From Bacillus sp. V3-13 (GTDB taxonomy: Bacteria; Bacillota; Bacilli; Bacillales; Cytobacillaceae), in the NCBI RefSeq assembly GCF_002860165.1, contig NZ_PGUZ01000023.1, positions 1 through 64,000 on the forward strand: a stretch of DNA of 64,000 bases, given 5' to 3'. The notes below the pieces were generated by a model that was not told the origin of the DNA, did no database searches, and was given only the letters and a program-made list of their open reading frames with translations. The position numbers and the translations under genes are program-made. Shown piece by piece: positions 1 through 13,934 of the stretch (the first letter of the stretch is position 1; each line of letters starts with the position of its first letter).

Positions 1-60
1 ACTTCACTGTCAGGCCCTCCAGCGCTTGTCGGGGCTGACCAAGGCGCTTGCGCTTTTCTT
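1..60 (+). repeat. Right end of structured intergenic repeat, copy A
   Basis: These 60 bases are identical to positions 21227-21286, and similar to the right part of the longer copy at 15968-16167. Identity stops at base 60. The left part of this copy lies outside the window. It contains no reading frame and lies upstream of ylyA. It is a dispersed intergenic repeat; its function is unknown. Confidence 0.85.
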
Positions 61-212
61 ATGATCGGAACCCGGGATTTATGATTTCCGATGGAAAAAT
101 ATTTTCCGCCTTTGCCCTCCTATTTGTTGTACTGTCTGTAAAATGTTTGCATGGTTTTTAAAAAAAAGAACGGAAAAACTAAGTTCACAACATGATGAAC
201 GGAGGCAATGGT

Positions 213-491
213 ATGGATGCAGTCACGAAAGACCTCATTTCCGAACTCCGTAAAACAAGACAGGAATTACAAAACAAGCTCGATAGCAGCCAAAGTTCAG
301 TATCTTATTATATCCAGGCGGAATTGAATGATGTAGATGCAGCATTAAAAAAGCTGGAAACGGGAAAATATGGACATTGTGAAATTTCAGGGGAGTTGCT
401 TCCGGCCAGCCTTTTAGCGATGATTCCAACGCTTAAATCGATCGATGATATCAGCAGGCTTGATCAATATTACCGTAAATCGCTCCATTAA
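213..491 (+). CDS. ylyA: DksA/TraR-like small protein, YlyA type
   Basis: A 92-residue protein with an N-terminal helical coiled-coil part (about residues 5-55) followed by a shortened DksA/TraR-type C-terminal region with the motif YGHCEISG. A classical DksA zinc finger has four cysteines; here only the first remains, the second is Ser and the distal CxxC is missing, so zinc binding is unlikely. Family members act on RNA polymerase or are stress proteins; the role here is inferred from family and position only. The start at 213 is preferred over the in-frame ATG at 192 because GGAGG at 201-205 lies 7 bases upstream of it. The gene sits directly before lspA, as in B. subtilis. Confidence 0.75.
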   Translation: MDAVTKDLISELRKTRQELQNKLDSSQSSVSYYIQAELNDVDAALKKLETGKYGHCEISGELLPASLLAMIPTLKSIDDISRLDQYYRKSLH

Positions 492-499
492 TGAATAAC

Positions 500-528
500 T
501 GTCGTTTTCAAGAAAATTATGCTAAAAT
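500..528 (+). promoter_or_regulatory. Candidate SigA promoter for lspA-ylyB
   Basis: An extended -10 TGCTAAAAT ends at 528. The -35 at 500-505 (TGTCGT) is a poor match at 17-base spacing. Transcription would start near 535 and give a leader of about 120 bases with two possible hairpins (549-570 and 578-622). Confidence 0.45.
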
Positions 529-654
529 GCAAAGGTGATGTTTAAAGCCCGCTGCCTTTAGGTCCAGCGGCCGATAACATGCTTCACCGTCCATTCCCGA
601 AAGGCGGAAAAGATGAAGCATGATAACCTGAGTAAATGCTTGGAGGTTGCCTTT

Positions 655-1149
655 GTGTTTTATTATATAATCGCTATATTTGTGATCGTTCTTGATCAAT
701 GGACAAAATGGCTCGTCGTCAAAAAAATGGAGCTTGGCGAAAGTATTGAAATGATTGAAAACTTCTTTTATATCACCTCCCACCGCAACAGGGGCGCCGC
801 CTGGGGGATTCTCGAGGGCCAAATGGGATTCTTCTACATTATTACGATTATTGTCATTGGTGGAATTGTTTATTATATCCAAAAGGCAGCCAAGGGGAAG
901 AGGCTGCTTGGTGTTTCACTTGGATTAATGCTTGGCGGGGCAATCGGAAATTTTATTGACAGGGTGTGGCGAAAAGAAGTTGTTGATTTCGTGGATACAT
1001 ATATATTTGGGTATGATTTTCCGATCTTTAACATTGCTGATTCTTCGCTGGTAATCGGGGTCGGCTTGCTAATGCTGCAGATGCTGCTGGAAGAGAGAGA
1101 CATGAAGAAGGAGAAAGCTGATGGAGAAAATGGAACACACCATTCTTGA
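655..1149 (+). CDS. lspA: Lipoprotein signal peptidase (signal peptidase II)
   Basis: Membrane aspartyl protease that removes signal peptides from prolipoproteins after lipidation of the cysteine. The 164-residue protein has four hydrophobic segments and the family motifs: DQWTKW near the N terminus, [17 protein letters not shown] with the first catalytic Asp, and FNIADSSL with the second. The GTG start at 655 is chosen because GGAGG at 642-646 precedes it by 8 bases and the protein then begins directly with the first membrane helix (VFYYIIAI). The in-frame ATG at 613 has no such site and lies inside a predicted leader hairpin. It overlaps the next gene by 29 bases, so the two are co-expressed. 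Confidence 0.95.
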   Translation: MFYYIIAIFVIVLDQWTKWLVVKKMELGESIEMIENFFYITSHRNRGAAWGILEGQMGFFYIITIIVIGGIVYYIQKAAKGKRLLGVSLGLMLGGAIGNFIDRVWRKEVVDFVDTYIFGYDFPIFNIADSSLVIGVGLLMLQMLLEERDMKKEKADGENGTHHS

Positions 1150-2032
1150 AGAACAGGCAAATGACAGAATCGACAAGGTTGTTTCTGCATTAAACGAAGA
1201 ATGGTCACGAACGCAAGTTCAGCAGTGGATTAAAGAAGGGCACGTTTTAGTGAACGGTGAAAAAATAAAAACCAATTACAAATGCAATATAAATGATAAA
1301 ATTGAGGTCACCATTCCTGAGCCGGAAGAGCTGGACGTCATTCCTGAAGAAATGGACCTCGACATATACTATGAGGACCGCGATGTGCTTGTCGTCAACA
1401 AACCGAAAGGAATGGTTGTCCATCCCGCCCCGGGACATATGAGCGGAACTCTTGTGAACGGCTTGATGGCCCATTGCCGGGATTTGTCGGGAATAAACGG
1501 CGTGCTGCGCCCCGGGATTGTCCACCGGATCGATAAAGACACATCAGGCTTGTTGATGGTCGCCAAAAATGATTTGGCACACGAAAGCCTCGTCAACCAG
1601 CTTGTCAATAAAACGGTAACCCGCAAATATAAAGCGGTTGTCCATGGAATCATTTCCCATGACCATGGTACGATTGATGCTCCGATTGCCAGGGATCCGA
1701 AAGACAGGCAAAGCATGACAGTTGTCGACAATGGGAAGCATGCTGTGACCCATTTTCAGGTGCTGGAACGGTTTGCTGATTTTTCCTATATAGAATGTCA
1801 ACTGGAGACAGGACGGACGCACCAGATTCGTGTTCATATGAAATATATCGGCTTTCCGCTTGCAGGCGATCCTAAATACGGTCCGAGAAAAACACTCGAT
1901 ATTGGCGGACAGGCCCTGCATGCCGGAGTGTTAGGCTTCGCACATCCAAGAACAGGAGAATACTTGGAGTTTGAAGCTCCACTTCCACCAGATTTTCAAC
2001 AGCTATTGGATAAACTTCGAAATAACCGTTGA
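1121..2032 (+). CDS. RluD-family pseudouridine synthase, YlyB type
   Basis: A 303-residue RNA pseudouridine synthase. It has an N-terminal S4 RNA-binding domain (about residues 10-75) and a catalytic domain with [11 protein letters not shown] around the catalytic Asp and GRTHQIRVH further on, both typical of the RluA/RluC/RluD group. It probably modifies uridines in 23S rRNA; the exact sites cannot be read from sequence. AAGGAG at 1108-1113 precedes the ATG by 7 bases. It overlaps lspA by 29 bases. The stop codon lies inside the -35 box of the pyr promoter. In B. subtilis the homologue is YlyB. Confidence 0.92.
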   Translation: MEKMEHTILEEQANDRIDKVVSALNEEWSRTQVQQWIKEGHVLVNGEKIKTNYKCNINDKIEVTIPEPEELDVIPEEMDLDIYYEDRDVLVVNKPKGMVVHPAPGHMSGTLVNGLMAHCRDLSGINGVLRPGIVHRIDKDTSGLLMVAKNDLAHESLVNQLVNKTVTRKYKAVVHGIISHDHGTIDAPIARDPKDRQSMTVVDNGKHAVTHFQVLERFADFSYIECQLETGRTHQIRVHMKYIGFPLAGDPKYGPRKTLDIGGQALHAGVLGFAHPRTGEYLEFEAPLPPDFQQLLDKLRNNR

Positions 2033-2057
2033 CAAAAACCAACATGTATTTTAAGAT
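2029..2057 (+). promoter_or_regulatory. Main promoter of the pyrimidine operon
   Basis: TTGACA at 2029-2034 and TAAGAT at 2052-2057 are spaced by exactly 17 bases. The -35 box overlaps the stop codon of the upstream gene. Transcription is expected to start near 2064, placing the first PyrR-binding loop about 20 bases into the RNA. Confidence 0.85.
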
Positions 2058-2084
2058 TGCTTTAGTTGAATAGTCCTTTAAAAA

Positions 2085-2767
<683 letters not shown>

Positions 2768-2783
2768 ATACCCTTTTAACGGC

Positions 2784-2875
2784 AGTCCAGAGAGGCTGAC
2801 AAAGGGGGAAGCGGCTAAGGAACTTGCTTAGGCGTTATCATGCCCTCTTTGTGCCCGGACACGAGGAGGGCTTTT
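2784..2875 (+). promoter_or_regulatory. PyrR-dependent attenuator 2 (pyrR-pyrP)
   Basis: PyrR-binding loop AGTCCAGAGAGGCTGA at 2784-2799, the same core as in attenuator 1, and a terminator with arms GCCCTC (2842-2847) and GAGGGC (2866-2871), an inner GTG/CAC pairing and a T tail. It controls read-through from pyrR into pyrP. Confidence 0.9.
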
Positions 2876-2903
2876 CATTTTAAAGGAAAAAGGAGACAGA
2901 AAA

Positions 2904-4217
2904 ATGAGCAGACCGATATTAGATATCAAAGATGTTCCGACACCGGGGCAATGGCTGACCTTAAGCTTACAGCATTTATTCGCCATGTTTGGCGCAACGA
3001 TTTTAGTTCCATATTTAGTCGGGCTTAGCCCGGCGATCGCCCTTATCTCAAGCGGAATCGGGACACTGGCCTTTCTGATGATTACACAGTGGAAGGTTCC
3101 CGCCTATCTGGGTTCATCTTTTGCCTTTATTGCCCCGATCATTGCAGCGAAGGCGGGAGGCGGCCCGGGCGCGGCGATGATCGGAAGCTTTATTGCCGGT
3201 CTCGTTTACGGAGTCGTCGCTCTGGTTATTAAAAAAGCCGGTTACAGATGGATCATGAATTTGCTGCCGCCGATCGTAACCGGGCCGGTTATCATCGTCA
3301 TCGGTCTTGGGCTGGCGGGAACAGCCGTTAATATGGCGATGAATAACCCGAACAGCCCTGACGGCGAATACAGCCTGCTTCACTTCTCTGCAGCACTGGT
3401 GACACTGGCTGCAACGATTATCTTTTCGATTTTTGCAAAAGGAATGCTGAACCTTGTGCCGATATTGGGGGGAATCATTATCGGATACCTCTATTCGCTG
3501 CTGATCGGAATCGTTAATTTTACAGCGGTTAAAGAAGCAAGCTGGCTGGAAAATCCGGATTTCTTAATACCTTTTGCCGATTATCCGGTGACGCTCTCAT
3601 GGGAGCTTGTCCTCTTGATGGTGCCGGTTGCGGTTGTCACGCTCTCCGAGCATATTGGCCATCAGCTTGTTTTAAGTAAAGTGGTCGGCAAGGATTATAT
3701 AAAAGATCCCGGCCTGCACCGTTCCATTTTGGGTGACGGTACGGCAACGATGATCTCCGCTTTAATTGGCGGGCCTCCAAAAACAACTTATGGAGAGAAC
3801 ATTGGCGTGCTGGCGATCACAAGAGTCTACAGTGTATATGTCATCGCCGGGGCTGCCGTGATTGCCACCGTGTTTGGATTTATTGGTAAAATAACAGCTT
3901 TAATCAGCACGATCCCGACCCCGGTTATGGGCGGAGTTTCGATTCTCCTGTTCGGAATTATCGCGTCTTCCGGCTTGCGGATGCTTGTCGACAACAAGGT
4001 TGATTTTGGAGACAAGCGCAACCTTGTGATCGCCTCTGTTATTCTTGTAATCGGGATCGGCGGGGCATTCATCCAGTTTTCAGATCAGTTCCAGATTCAG
4101 GGCATGGCGCTGGCCGCCATTTCCGGCCTGCTGCTTAATATTATCCTGCCGGGCCGTGAAGAAATGAAGGATGACCTGTTTGGATTTGAAAATAATGACG
4201 AAAACGAAACTGAATAG
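2904..4217 (+). CDS. pyrP: Uracil permease (NCS2 family)
   Basis: A 437-residue integral membrane transporter taking up uracil by proton symport. The sequence is almost entirely hydrophobic helices, about a dozen or more segments, with the NCS2 nucleobase-transporter features SEHIGHQ in the middle and the GGPPKTTYGENIG stretch further on. AAAGGAG at 2889-2895 precedes the ATG by 8 bases. Its position between attenuators 2 and 3 places it under PyrR control, so import falls when UMP is plentiful. Confidence 0.96.
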   Translation: MSRPILDIKDVPTPGQWLTLSLQHLFAMFGATILVPYLVGLSPAIALISSGIGTLAFLMITQWKVPAYLGSSFAFIAPIIAAKAGGGPGAAMIGSFIAGLVYGVVALVIKKAGYRWIMNLLPPIVTGPVIIVIGLGLAGTAVNMAMNNPNSPDGEYSLLHFSAALVTLAATIIFSIFAKGMLNLVPILGGIIIGYLYSLLIGIVNFTAVKEASWLENPDFLIPFADYPVTLSWELVLLMVPVAVVTLSEHIGHQLVLSKVVGKDYIKDPGLHRSILGDGTATMISALIGGPPKTTYGENIGVLAITRVYSVYVIAGAAVIATVFGFIGKITALISTIPTPVMGGVSILLFGIIASSGLRMLVDNKVDFGDKRNLVIASVILVIGIGGAFIQFSDQFQIQGMALAAISGLLLNIILPGREEMKDDLFGFENNDENETE

Positions 4218-4233
4218 CATCACCTTTTAAAAA

Positions 4234-4348
4234 AGTCCGAGAGGCTTTCAAGGGTGTCAGATGACCGGCCAGGGGGGAATCCCTCTCTAATAACCGGCTC
4301 ATTCACTACGTTTCTTACACCCTGGCATATGACGTCAGGGTGTTTTTT
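4234..4348 (+). promoter_or_regulatory. PyrR-dependent attenuator 3 (pyrP-pyrB)
   Basis: PyrR-binding loop AGTCCGAGAGGCT at 4234-4246, one base shorter between TCC and GAGG than the loops of attenuators 1 and 2. The terminator arms are ACACCCTG (4317-4324) and CAGGGTGT (4336-4343), followed by a T run to 4348. It governs entry into the eight biosynthetic genes. Confidence 0.88.
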
Positions 4349-4381
4349 GAAGAAAAATTTTAAGTAAAGGGGAGCTTCCTG

Positions 4382-5323
4382 ATGAAACATTTGCTCACAA
4401 CGACTGAACTTGAACTAAGTGAGATCAAAGAGATTCTGGCAGAAGCACAACGGTTTTCCGCGGGGATGGTCTGGAAACTAGGAAAGCAGACTTTTGTTGC
4501 AAATCTTTTTTTCGAAGCGAGTACACGGACAAAATCAAGCTTTGAAGTGGCAGAACGGAAGCTTGGACTGGAAGTCATTCCTTTCGAAGTGAGTGCTTCG
4601 AGTGTTTCGAAGGGGGAAACCTTGTATGATACTGTTCGGACCCTTGAAGCGATTGGCGCAAATGCAGTGGTGATACGCCATCCGCAGGATCGCTATTTTG
4701 ATGAGCTTCGCGGCCGAACAGGCTTGGCGATCATTAATGGCGGAGACGGCTGCGGCCACCATCCAACTCAATCGCTGCTTGACCTGCTGACGATCCAGCA
4801 AGAGTTTGTTCACTTTATCGGGCTGAAGGTTGCGATTATCGGCGACCTGCGCCATAGCCGCGTGGCCCGCTCAAATGCAAATGTTCTTTCCAGGCTCGGT
4901 GCGGAAGTTGTTTTTTCCGGACCTGAAGAGTGGTTCGATCACAGCCTGCTCGAAGCCGGCCGCTATGAGAATATCGATTCAGCCATCGAAACGGCCGACG
5001 TGGTAATGCTGCTGCGCATCCAGCATGAGCGCCATGCCAAAAAAGGCGTTCAATCACTGGAAAGCTATCATTCTGCTTACGGGTTAACAGAAGAAAGGGA
5101 AAGAAGGATGAAGCGCGGCAGCATCATCATGCATCCCGCTCCCGTTAATCGAAACGTTGAGATTGCTGACAGCTTGGTAGAATGCAAGCGCTCGAGAATT
5201 TTTAAGCAAATGGAGAATGGTGTGTTCGTGCGCATGGCCGTTTTGAAGAGATCAATCGAATCTTTAATGGGAGGGATACCAAATGTCAATGATTATCAAA
5301 AACGGCAAGTTGCTTTCAGATAA
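4382..5323 (+). CDS. pyrB: Aspartate carbamoyltransferase
   Basis: Condenses carbamoyl phosphate with aspartate to carbamoyl aspartate, the committed step to UMP. The 313-residue protein has the carbamoyl-phosphate loop STRT at residues 47-50 within [13 protein letters not shown], then HPTQSLLDL, the other family signature. No regulatory-subunit gene is present, as usual in Bacillus. AAGGGGAG at 4367-4374 precedes the ATG by 7 bases. It overlaps pyrC by 41 bases, suggesting translational coupling. Confidence 0.97.
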   Translation: MKHLLTTTELELSEIKEILAEAQRFSAGMVWKLGKQTFVANLFFEASTRTKSSFEVAERKLGLEVIPFEVSASSVSKGETLYDTVRTLEAIGANAVVIRHPQDRYFDELRGRTGLAIINGGDGCGHHPTQSLLDLLTIQQEFVHFIGLKVAIIGDLRHSRVARSNANVLSRLGAEVVFSGPEEWFDHSLLEAGRYENIDSAIETADVVMLLRIQHERHAKKGVQSLESYHSAYGLTEERERRMKRGSIIMHPAPVNRNVEIADSLVECKRSRIFKQMENGVFVRMAVLKRSIESLMGGIPNVNDYQKRQVAFR

Positions 5324-6569
5324 CGGGGAATTTCGCAAAGCCGACATTTATATTAAAGACGGAAAAATTAACGAAATTGGCGAGCATATCCCGGTTGAAG
5401 ATGCCGAAGTGATTGATGCCGAAGGAAAACTAATCGCTCCGGGATTTATTGATCTCCATATCCATTTACGAGAACCGGGCGGGGAAAAGAAAGAAACGAT
5501 TGAAACGGGAACAAAGGCGGCTGCAAAAGGCGGTTTTACAACGGTCGCCGCGATGCCGAATACAAGACCAGTCCCGGATTCGCAAGAACAATTGGAATGG
5601 CTGCATAAGCGGATTGCTGAAAACGCGGCTGTCCGCGTCCTTCCATATGCTTCGATCACAATCAGGGAGCTTGGTAAGGAACTGACCGATTTTAAGGCGT
5701 TGAAAGAAGCTGGCGCCTTTGCGTTTACAGATGACGGAGTTGGTGTTCAATCAGCAGGCATGATGCTTGCCGCCATGAAAAAAGCAGCGGAAGTAAACAT
5801 GGCAATTGTCGCCCATTGTGAGGAAAATACGCTTATTAACAAAGGATCGGTTCACGAAGGAGATTTTTCAAAAAAGCATCGGCTGGGTGGTATTCCGTCG
5901 GTTTGTGAATCTGTCCATATTGCCCGTGATGTTCTATTGGCGGAAGCGGCCGGCTGCCACTATCATGTCTGCCACATCAGCACGAAAGAGTCGGTGCGGG
6001 TTGTCAGGGATGCAAAACGGGCCGGAATCAAAGTGACGGCGGAAGTGACTCCGCATCACTTATTGTTATGCGACGAGGATATACCCGGGCTTGATCCGAA
6101 TTATAAAATGAACCCCCCATTGCGCGGCAAAGCGGACAGGGAAGCTCTTATTGAAGGATTGCTTGATGGAACAATTGATTTTATCGCGACCGACCATGCG
6201 CCGCATACAGCAGAAGAAAAAGCGGAGGGCATGCAGCTTGCACCGTTTGGAATAGTCGGGTTGGAAACCGCTTTTCCGCTTTTAAACACATATTTAGTCG
6301 AAAAAGGAATGATCACCTTAAAGCAGCTGGTCGACTTTTTGACGGTCAAGCCGGCAGCAGCGTTCGGACTTTCTTCAGGAAAAATTGAAGTCGGAGCAGC
6401 AGCTGACATCGTCCTGATCGATCTCGAGCAAACTGAAGCGATTGATCCGAAGCGTTTTTTATCAAAAGGAAAAAATACGCCATTTACAGGCTGGGAATGC
6501 AAAGGCTGGCCGGTGATGACGATTGTAAATGGACGCATAGCATGGAGCAAAGGGAGTGTGACAGCATGA
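5283..6569 (+). CDS. pyrC: Dihydroorotase
   Basis: Zinc amidohydrolase that closes carbamoyl aspartate to dihydroorotate. The 428-residue protein has metal-ligand motifs in the family order: HIH at 59-61 within [11 protein letters not shown]178 in HCE, H231 in HIS and D304 in DHAPH. This is the class I bacterial type. GGGAGGG at 5269-5275 precedes the ATG by 7 bases, all within the 3' end of pyrB. The stop overlaps the start of carA as ATGA. Confidence 0.97.
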   Translation: MSMIIKNGKLLSDNGEFRKADIYIKDGKINEIGEHIPVEDAEVIDAEGKLIAPGFIDLHIHLREPGGEKKETIETGTKAAAKGGFTTVAAMPNTRPVPDSQEQLEWLHKRIAENAAVRVLPYASITIRELGKELTDFKALKEAGAFAFTDDGVGVQSAGMMLAAMKKAAEVNMAIVAHCEENTLINKGSVHEGDFSKKHRLGGIPSVCESVHIARDVLLAEAAGCHYHVCHISTKESVRVVRDAKRAGIKVTAEVTPHHLLLCDEDIPGLDPNYKMNPPLRGKADREALIEGLLDGTIDFIATDHAPHTAEEKAEGMQLAPFGIVGLETAFPLLNTYLVEKGMITLKQLVDFLTVKPAAAFGLSSGKIEVGAAADIVLIDLEQTEAIDPKRFLSKGKNTPFTGWECKGWPVMTIVNGRIAWSKGSVTA

Positions 6570-7672
6570 AAAGACAGCTGATTCTTGAAGATGGAACGGT
6601 ATTTGCAGGTGAAGGATTCGGAAGCGATGCCGAAACAATTGGTGAAGTTGTTTTTAATACCGGCATGACCGGTTATCAGGAAATCCTCTCGGACCCATCA
6701 TACTGCGGGCAAATTGTCACCCTGACATATCCGCTGGTTGGCAATTACGGCATAAACCGGGATGATTTTGAATCAATCACTCCTGCGATTCACGGCTTTA
6801 TCGTCAAAGAAGCCGCCGATTTTCCTTCAAACTGGAGAAATGAAAAGACACTTGATGAATATTTTAAGATCAAAAATATTCCGGGAATTGCCGGGATCGA
6901 TACCCGGAAACTGACAAGAATTATCCGCAAACATGGCACATTAAAAGGGGCTGTCTGCAGCATCGAGGAAGATGCCGGGACAGTTGTCGAAAGGCTGCGC
7001 AGAACGCAATTGCAGACCGACCAGGTAAAGCAAGTCTCAACGAAAACCGCCTATCCAAGCCCGGGGAGAGGCAGGCGGGTTGTCTTGGTCGATTTTGGAA
7101 TGAAGCATGGCATTTTAAGAGAATTGAATAAGCGGGATTGCGATGTTATCGTCGTCCCTTACAATACAAGCGCTGAAGAAATCATCAACTTAAGTCCGGA
7201 CGGCGTTATGCTGTCAAACGGACCTGGAAACCCGAAGGATGTTCCGGAGGCGGCTGAAATGATTAAAGGAATTTTGGGCAGGGTGCCGCTGTTTGGCATT
7301 TGCCTCGGCCACCAGCTATTCGCCCTCGCCTGCGGGGCCGATACGGTGAAACTTAAATTTGGCCATCGCGGCTCCAACCATCCGGTCAAGGATTTAACAA
7401 CCGGAAAAGTTGCTTTAACATCGCAAAATCACGGTTACACGGTTGAAGCGGAATCGATTGAGCGGACAAACCTCGAGATTACCCATCTTGCCTTGAATGA
7501 TGGAACGATTGAAGGGCTAAAACATAAGGTGTATCCTGCATTCACGGTTCAATATCACCCGGAGGCTTCACCGGGCCCGGAAGATGCCAACTATTTATTT
7601 GACCGTTTCTTGGCAATGATCGAATCTGACAATCGGGAAGGAGCCCACAAATGCCAAAGCGTACAGATATAA
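6566..7672 (+). CDS. carA: Carbamoyl phosphate synthase small (glutaminase) subunit
   Basis: Hydrolyses glutamine and passes ammonia to the large subunit. The 368-residue protein has an N-terminal CPSase small-chain domain (about residues 1-140) and a class I glutamine amidotransferase domain with nucleophile C246 in GICLGHQ and the H331/E333 pair in [11 protein letters not shown]. The start at 6566 overlaps the pyrC stop by four bases (ATGA), behind AAAGGGAG. It is the pyrimidine-specific copy (pyrAA in B. subtilis naming), because it lies in the pyr operon. Confidence 0.97.
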   Translation: MKRQLILEDGTVFAGEGFGSDAETIGEVVFNTGMTGYQEILSDPSYCGQIVTLTYPLVGNYGINRDDFESITPAIHGFIVKEAADFPSNWRNEKTLDEYFKIKNIPGIAGIDTRKLTRIIRKHGTLKGAVCSIEEDAGTVVERLRRTQLQTDQVKQVSTKTAYPSPGRGRRVVLVDFGMKHGILRELNKRDCDVIVVPYNTSAEEIINLSPDGVMLSNGPGNPKDVPEAAEMIKGILGRVPLFGICLGHQLFALACGADTVKLKFGHRGSNHPVKDLTTGKVALTSQNHGYTVEAESIERTNLEITHLALNDGTIEGLKHKVYPAFTVQYHPEASPGPEDANYLFDRFLAMIESDNREGAHKCQSVQI

Positions 7673-10600
7673 ACAGTATTTTAGTGATTGGATCCGGTCC
7701 AATTGTGATCGGCCAGGCAGCAGAATTCGATTATGCGGGTACACAGGCATGCATGGCCCTGAAAGAAGAAGGCTATAAAGTCATCCTTGTTAATTCCAAT
7801 CCGGCGACGATCATGACGGATACGGAGATAGCCGATTCGGTCTATATCGAACCGCTGACGCTCGAGTTCGTGAGCCGGATCATCCGCAAGGAGCGTCCGG
7901 ATGCGCTTGTGCCGACGCTTGGCGGCCAGACGGGCTTGAACTTGGCTGTGGAGCTGGCTAAATCCGGAGTGCTGGAAGAGTGCGGCGTTGAAATTCTCGG
8001 CACGAAATTGCCGGCGATTGAACAGGCGGAAGACCGCGATTTATTCAGAAGCTTAATGAATGAGCTCGGGGAACCGGTACCAGAAAGTGATATCATCCAC
8101 AATCTTGACGAAGCGTTCCGCTTTGTTGAAAGAGTCGGTTATCCGGTCATTGTCCGACCTGCTTTTACATTGGGCGGGACGGGCGGCGGTATTTGCCGGG
8201 ATGAGGAAGAGTTGATCGAGGTTGTCACAAGCGGCTTAAAGTACAGCCCGGTCACGCAATGCTTATTGGAAAAAAGCATTGCCGGCTTTAAAGAAATCGA
8301 ATATGAAGTGATGCGTGATTCGAATGATAACGCGATTGTCGTCTGCAATATGGAAAATATCGACCCGGTTGGCGTCCATACCGGGGACTCAATTGTCGTC
8401 GCACCAAGCCAGACTTTAAGTGACCGGGAGTACCAGCTGCTTCGGAATTCGTCTTTGAAAATTATTCGTGCGCTCGGAATTGAAGGCGGCTGTAATGTTC
8501 AGCTTGCCCTCGACCCTGATAGCTTTCAATATTACATTATTGAAGTAAACCCGCGGGTCAGCCGTTCTTCAGCCCTTGCCTCAAAGGCGACAGGCTACCC
8601 GATTGCCAAGCTTGCCGCCAAAATTGCTGTTGGCTTAACCCTGGATGAAATGATGAATCCCGTAACAGAGAAAACGTATGCCTGCTTTGAGCCTGCTCTC
8701 GATTACATCGTGACGAAAATCCCGAGATGGCCTTTCGATAAATTTGAATCGGCGAACCGCTCGCTCGGAACACAGATGAAAGCAACAGGAGAAGTGATGG
8801 CGATTGGCCGCACGTTCGAAGAATCGCTGCTTAAAGCCGTCCGGTCGCTTGAAGCGAACGTCTATCACCTGACGTTAAATGATGCGGACGCAATCGATGA
8901 TGCACTCCTCGAAAAGCGAATCCGCAAAGCGGGCGATGAAAGACTATTTTATATCGGTGAAGCAATTCGCAGGGGCGTTCCGATAGAGACGCTTCATGAG
9001 TGGAGCCGGATTGACTTGTTCTTCCTTAAAAAAATGGAGAAAATTGTCCTTCTGGAGAATAAGTTGATTGAAAAACCGTTTGATGTTGAACTCGGTTTAA
9101 AAGCAAAAAGAATCGGCTTTTCCGATAAAATAATCGCTTATCTTTGGAATAGCCGGGAAAAAGATGTCTACAGCTGGAGAGCCGATCATAAGATCATTCC
9201 GGTCTACAAAATGGTTGATACTTGTGCGGCCGAGTTTGAATCGGAAACTCCTTATTATTACGGAACTTACGAAGACGAAAATGAATCGGTCGTCACCGAT
9301 AAGAAAAGTGTCATTGTCCTCGGTTCAGGGCCGATCCGGATTGGCCAGGGCATTGAGTTTGATTATGCGACGGTCCACTCAGTATGGGCGATCAAGGAAG
9401 CCGGCTATGAAGCGATTATTATCAATAATAATCCGGAAACGGTGTCCACCGATTTTAGCATCTCGGATAAGCTGTATTTTGAACCGCTGACGATTGAAGA
9501 TGTAATGCATATCATCGATCTTGAAAAACCGGAAGGAGTAGTTGTCCAATTTGGCGGCCAAACGGCCATTAACCTTGCTTCGGCATTAGTGGAAAAAGGA
9601 GTAAAAATACTCGGCACTTCGTTGGAAAACCTTGATCGCGCTGAAAACAGGGATAAATTTGAACAGGCGCTGTCTGAACTGGATATCCCGCAGCCGCAAG
9701 GGAAAACGGCATTGTCTGTCGGAGAGGCGGTAAAGATCGCCGCAGAGATCGGCTATCCGGTCCTCGTCAGGCCGTCCTATGTGCTGGGTGGACGGGCGAT
9801 GGAAATCGTCTACAAGGAGGCAGAGCTGCTCCATTACATGAAAAATGCTGTTAAAGTAAATCCGGAACATCCGGTCCTCGTTGACCGCTATTTAACCGGA
9901 AAGGAAATTGAAGTCGATGCGATTTCTGATGGAGAAACAGTAGTGATACCGGGGATTATGGAACATATTGAAAGGGCCGGCGTCCATTCCGGCGACTCGA
10001 TTGCCGTATATCCGCCGCAAAATGTTTCTGCAGCAGTAAAAGCAAAGTTGATCCAATATACTGAAAGGCTGGCGAAAGGACTCGGAATTATCGGCCTGTT
10101 AAACATCCAATATGTTGTTTCAAACGAAGAAGTTTATGTAATCGAAGTAAATCCCCGTTCGAGCCGGACTGTCCCATTTTTAAGCAAGATTACCCAGGTG
10201 CCGATGGCCAATATAGCAACGAAGGTGATTCTTGGGCAATCTCTCGCAAATCAGGGCTTCAAATCCGGACTGGTTCCTGAAAAGCATGGCGTGTATGCCA
10301 AAGTGCCGGTGTTCTCTTTTGCTAAATTGCGGAGAGTCGATATTACCCTCGGACCGGAAATGAAATCAACAGGCGAAGTAATGGGCAAAGACTTAACACT
10401 GGAAAAAGCTTTGTATAAAGGATTGGTAGCCTCCGGGATGAAAATCCAAAACTTTGGCACCGTATTGCTGACCATTGCTGATAAAGATAAGGAAGAAGCT
10501 TTACAGATTGCAAGAAGGTTTACTGCGATCGGCTTCAGGCTGATGGCGACGAGCGGTACCGCGCAATTTCTTGAGCGGGCGGGGATTCCGGTTAAAGTCG

Positions 10601-10859
10601 TTGATAAAATTGGCTCCTCAGGGCCCGACCTTCTCGACGTCATTCGCAACGGGCAGGCACAGTTTGTGATCAATACGCTGACAAAAGGAAAACAACCGGA
10701 ACGGGACGGCTTCAGAATTCGCCGCGAATCGGTCGAAAATGGCGTGCCATGCTTAACATCCCTGGATACGGCGGCTGCGATCTTAAAAGTAATCGAATCG
10801 ATGACGTTCTCTGCAGATGCGATGGATCAACCGGAAACGATTCAGGAGGCGGTGTACTC

Positions 10860-10863
<4 letters not shown>
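7651..10863 (+). CDS. carB: Carbamoyl phosphate synthase large subunit
   Basis: A 1070-residue ATP-grasp enzyme that makes carbamoyl phosphate from bicarbonate, ammonia and two ATP. The two homologous halves are visible: [19 protein letters not shown] near residue 12 and [15 protein letters not shown] near residue 555, each followed by an ATP-grasp domain with [17 protein letters not shown] or [14 protein letters not shown]-terminal MGS-like allosteric domain (about residues 930-1070) would bind effectors such as PRPP and UMP. GGAAGGAG precedes the ATG, and the gene overlaps carA by 22 bases. It is pyrAB in B. subtilis naming. Confidence 0.97.
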
Positions 10864-13261
<2,398 letters not shown>

Positions 13262-13265
<4 letters not shown>

Positions 13266-13894
13266 AGAAAAAAATAGCCGCCGGTTTATTGGAGATTGGG
13301 GCCGTGTCCTTGCAGCCTGACGATCCATTTACGTGGGCATCGGGGATCAAGTCGCCGATCTATTGCGATAACCGCCTGACCCTGTCTTTTCCGAAACTGC
13401 GCTCGGAGATTGCCGCCGGCCTGAAGGAAATCATTGAAGATAAGTTTTCTGATGCGGAATTAATCGCCGGAACAGCGACAGCAGGAATCCCGCATGCCGC
13501 ATGGGTCAGCGATTTAATGAATTTGCCGATGTGCTATGTTCGCTCCAAGCCGAAAGGGCACGGAAAAGGAAATCAAATTGAAGGAAAAGCAGAACGCGGG
13601 CAAAAAGTCGTCGTTGTTGAGGATTTAATCTCAACTGGCGGAAGTGTCATTACGGCTGTAGAGGCGCTTCGTGAAGCAGGCTGTGAAGTTTTAGGGGTGG
13701 TATCGATCTTTACTTACCAGCTTGAAAAGGGTGCGGAGCTGCTTGACAAGGCCAAAATAACCGTGTACTCGTTAACCGATTTTTCGACTTTGGCAGACAT
13801 CGCCGCGGAAAAAGGTTTTATTAATATGGAAGACCGCGAGAAGCTGGCTGAATGGAGAAATGATCCCTCCAACTGGGGAAGGGAAGTCAGTTAG
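13262..13894 (+). CDS. pyrE: Orotate phosphoribosyltransferase
   Basis: Joins orotate and PRPP to OMP. The 210-residue type I phosphoribosyltransferase has the PRPP loop [13 protein letters not shown] in its C-terminal half and the substrate-binding segment [16 protein letters not shown] near the N terminus. The ATG at 13262 overlaps the pyrF stop; an in-frame upstream codon at 13244 lacks a ribosome binding site. It is the last gene of the operon, followed seven bases later by a strong terminator. Confidence 0.96.
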
Positions 13895-13900
13895 GGCAGA

Positions 13901-13931
13901 AAAGAGGAAAGAGCTTAGCTCTTTCCTCTTT
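13901..13931. terminator. Bidirectional terminator at the end of the pyr operon
   Basis: Perfect 15-base arms at 13901-13915 and 13917-13931 (AAAGAGGAAAGAGCT and its complement). Both outer flanks suit termination: T-rich downstream on plus, and T-rich on minus after the complement of the left arm. It serves pyrE from the left and the minus-strand genes from the right. Confidence 0.9.
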
Positions 13932-13934
13932 ATA

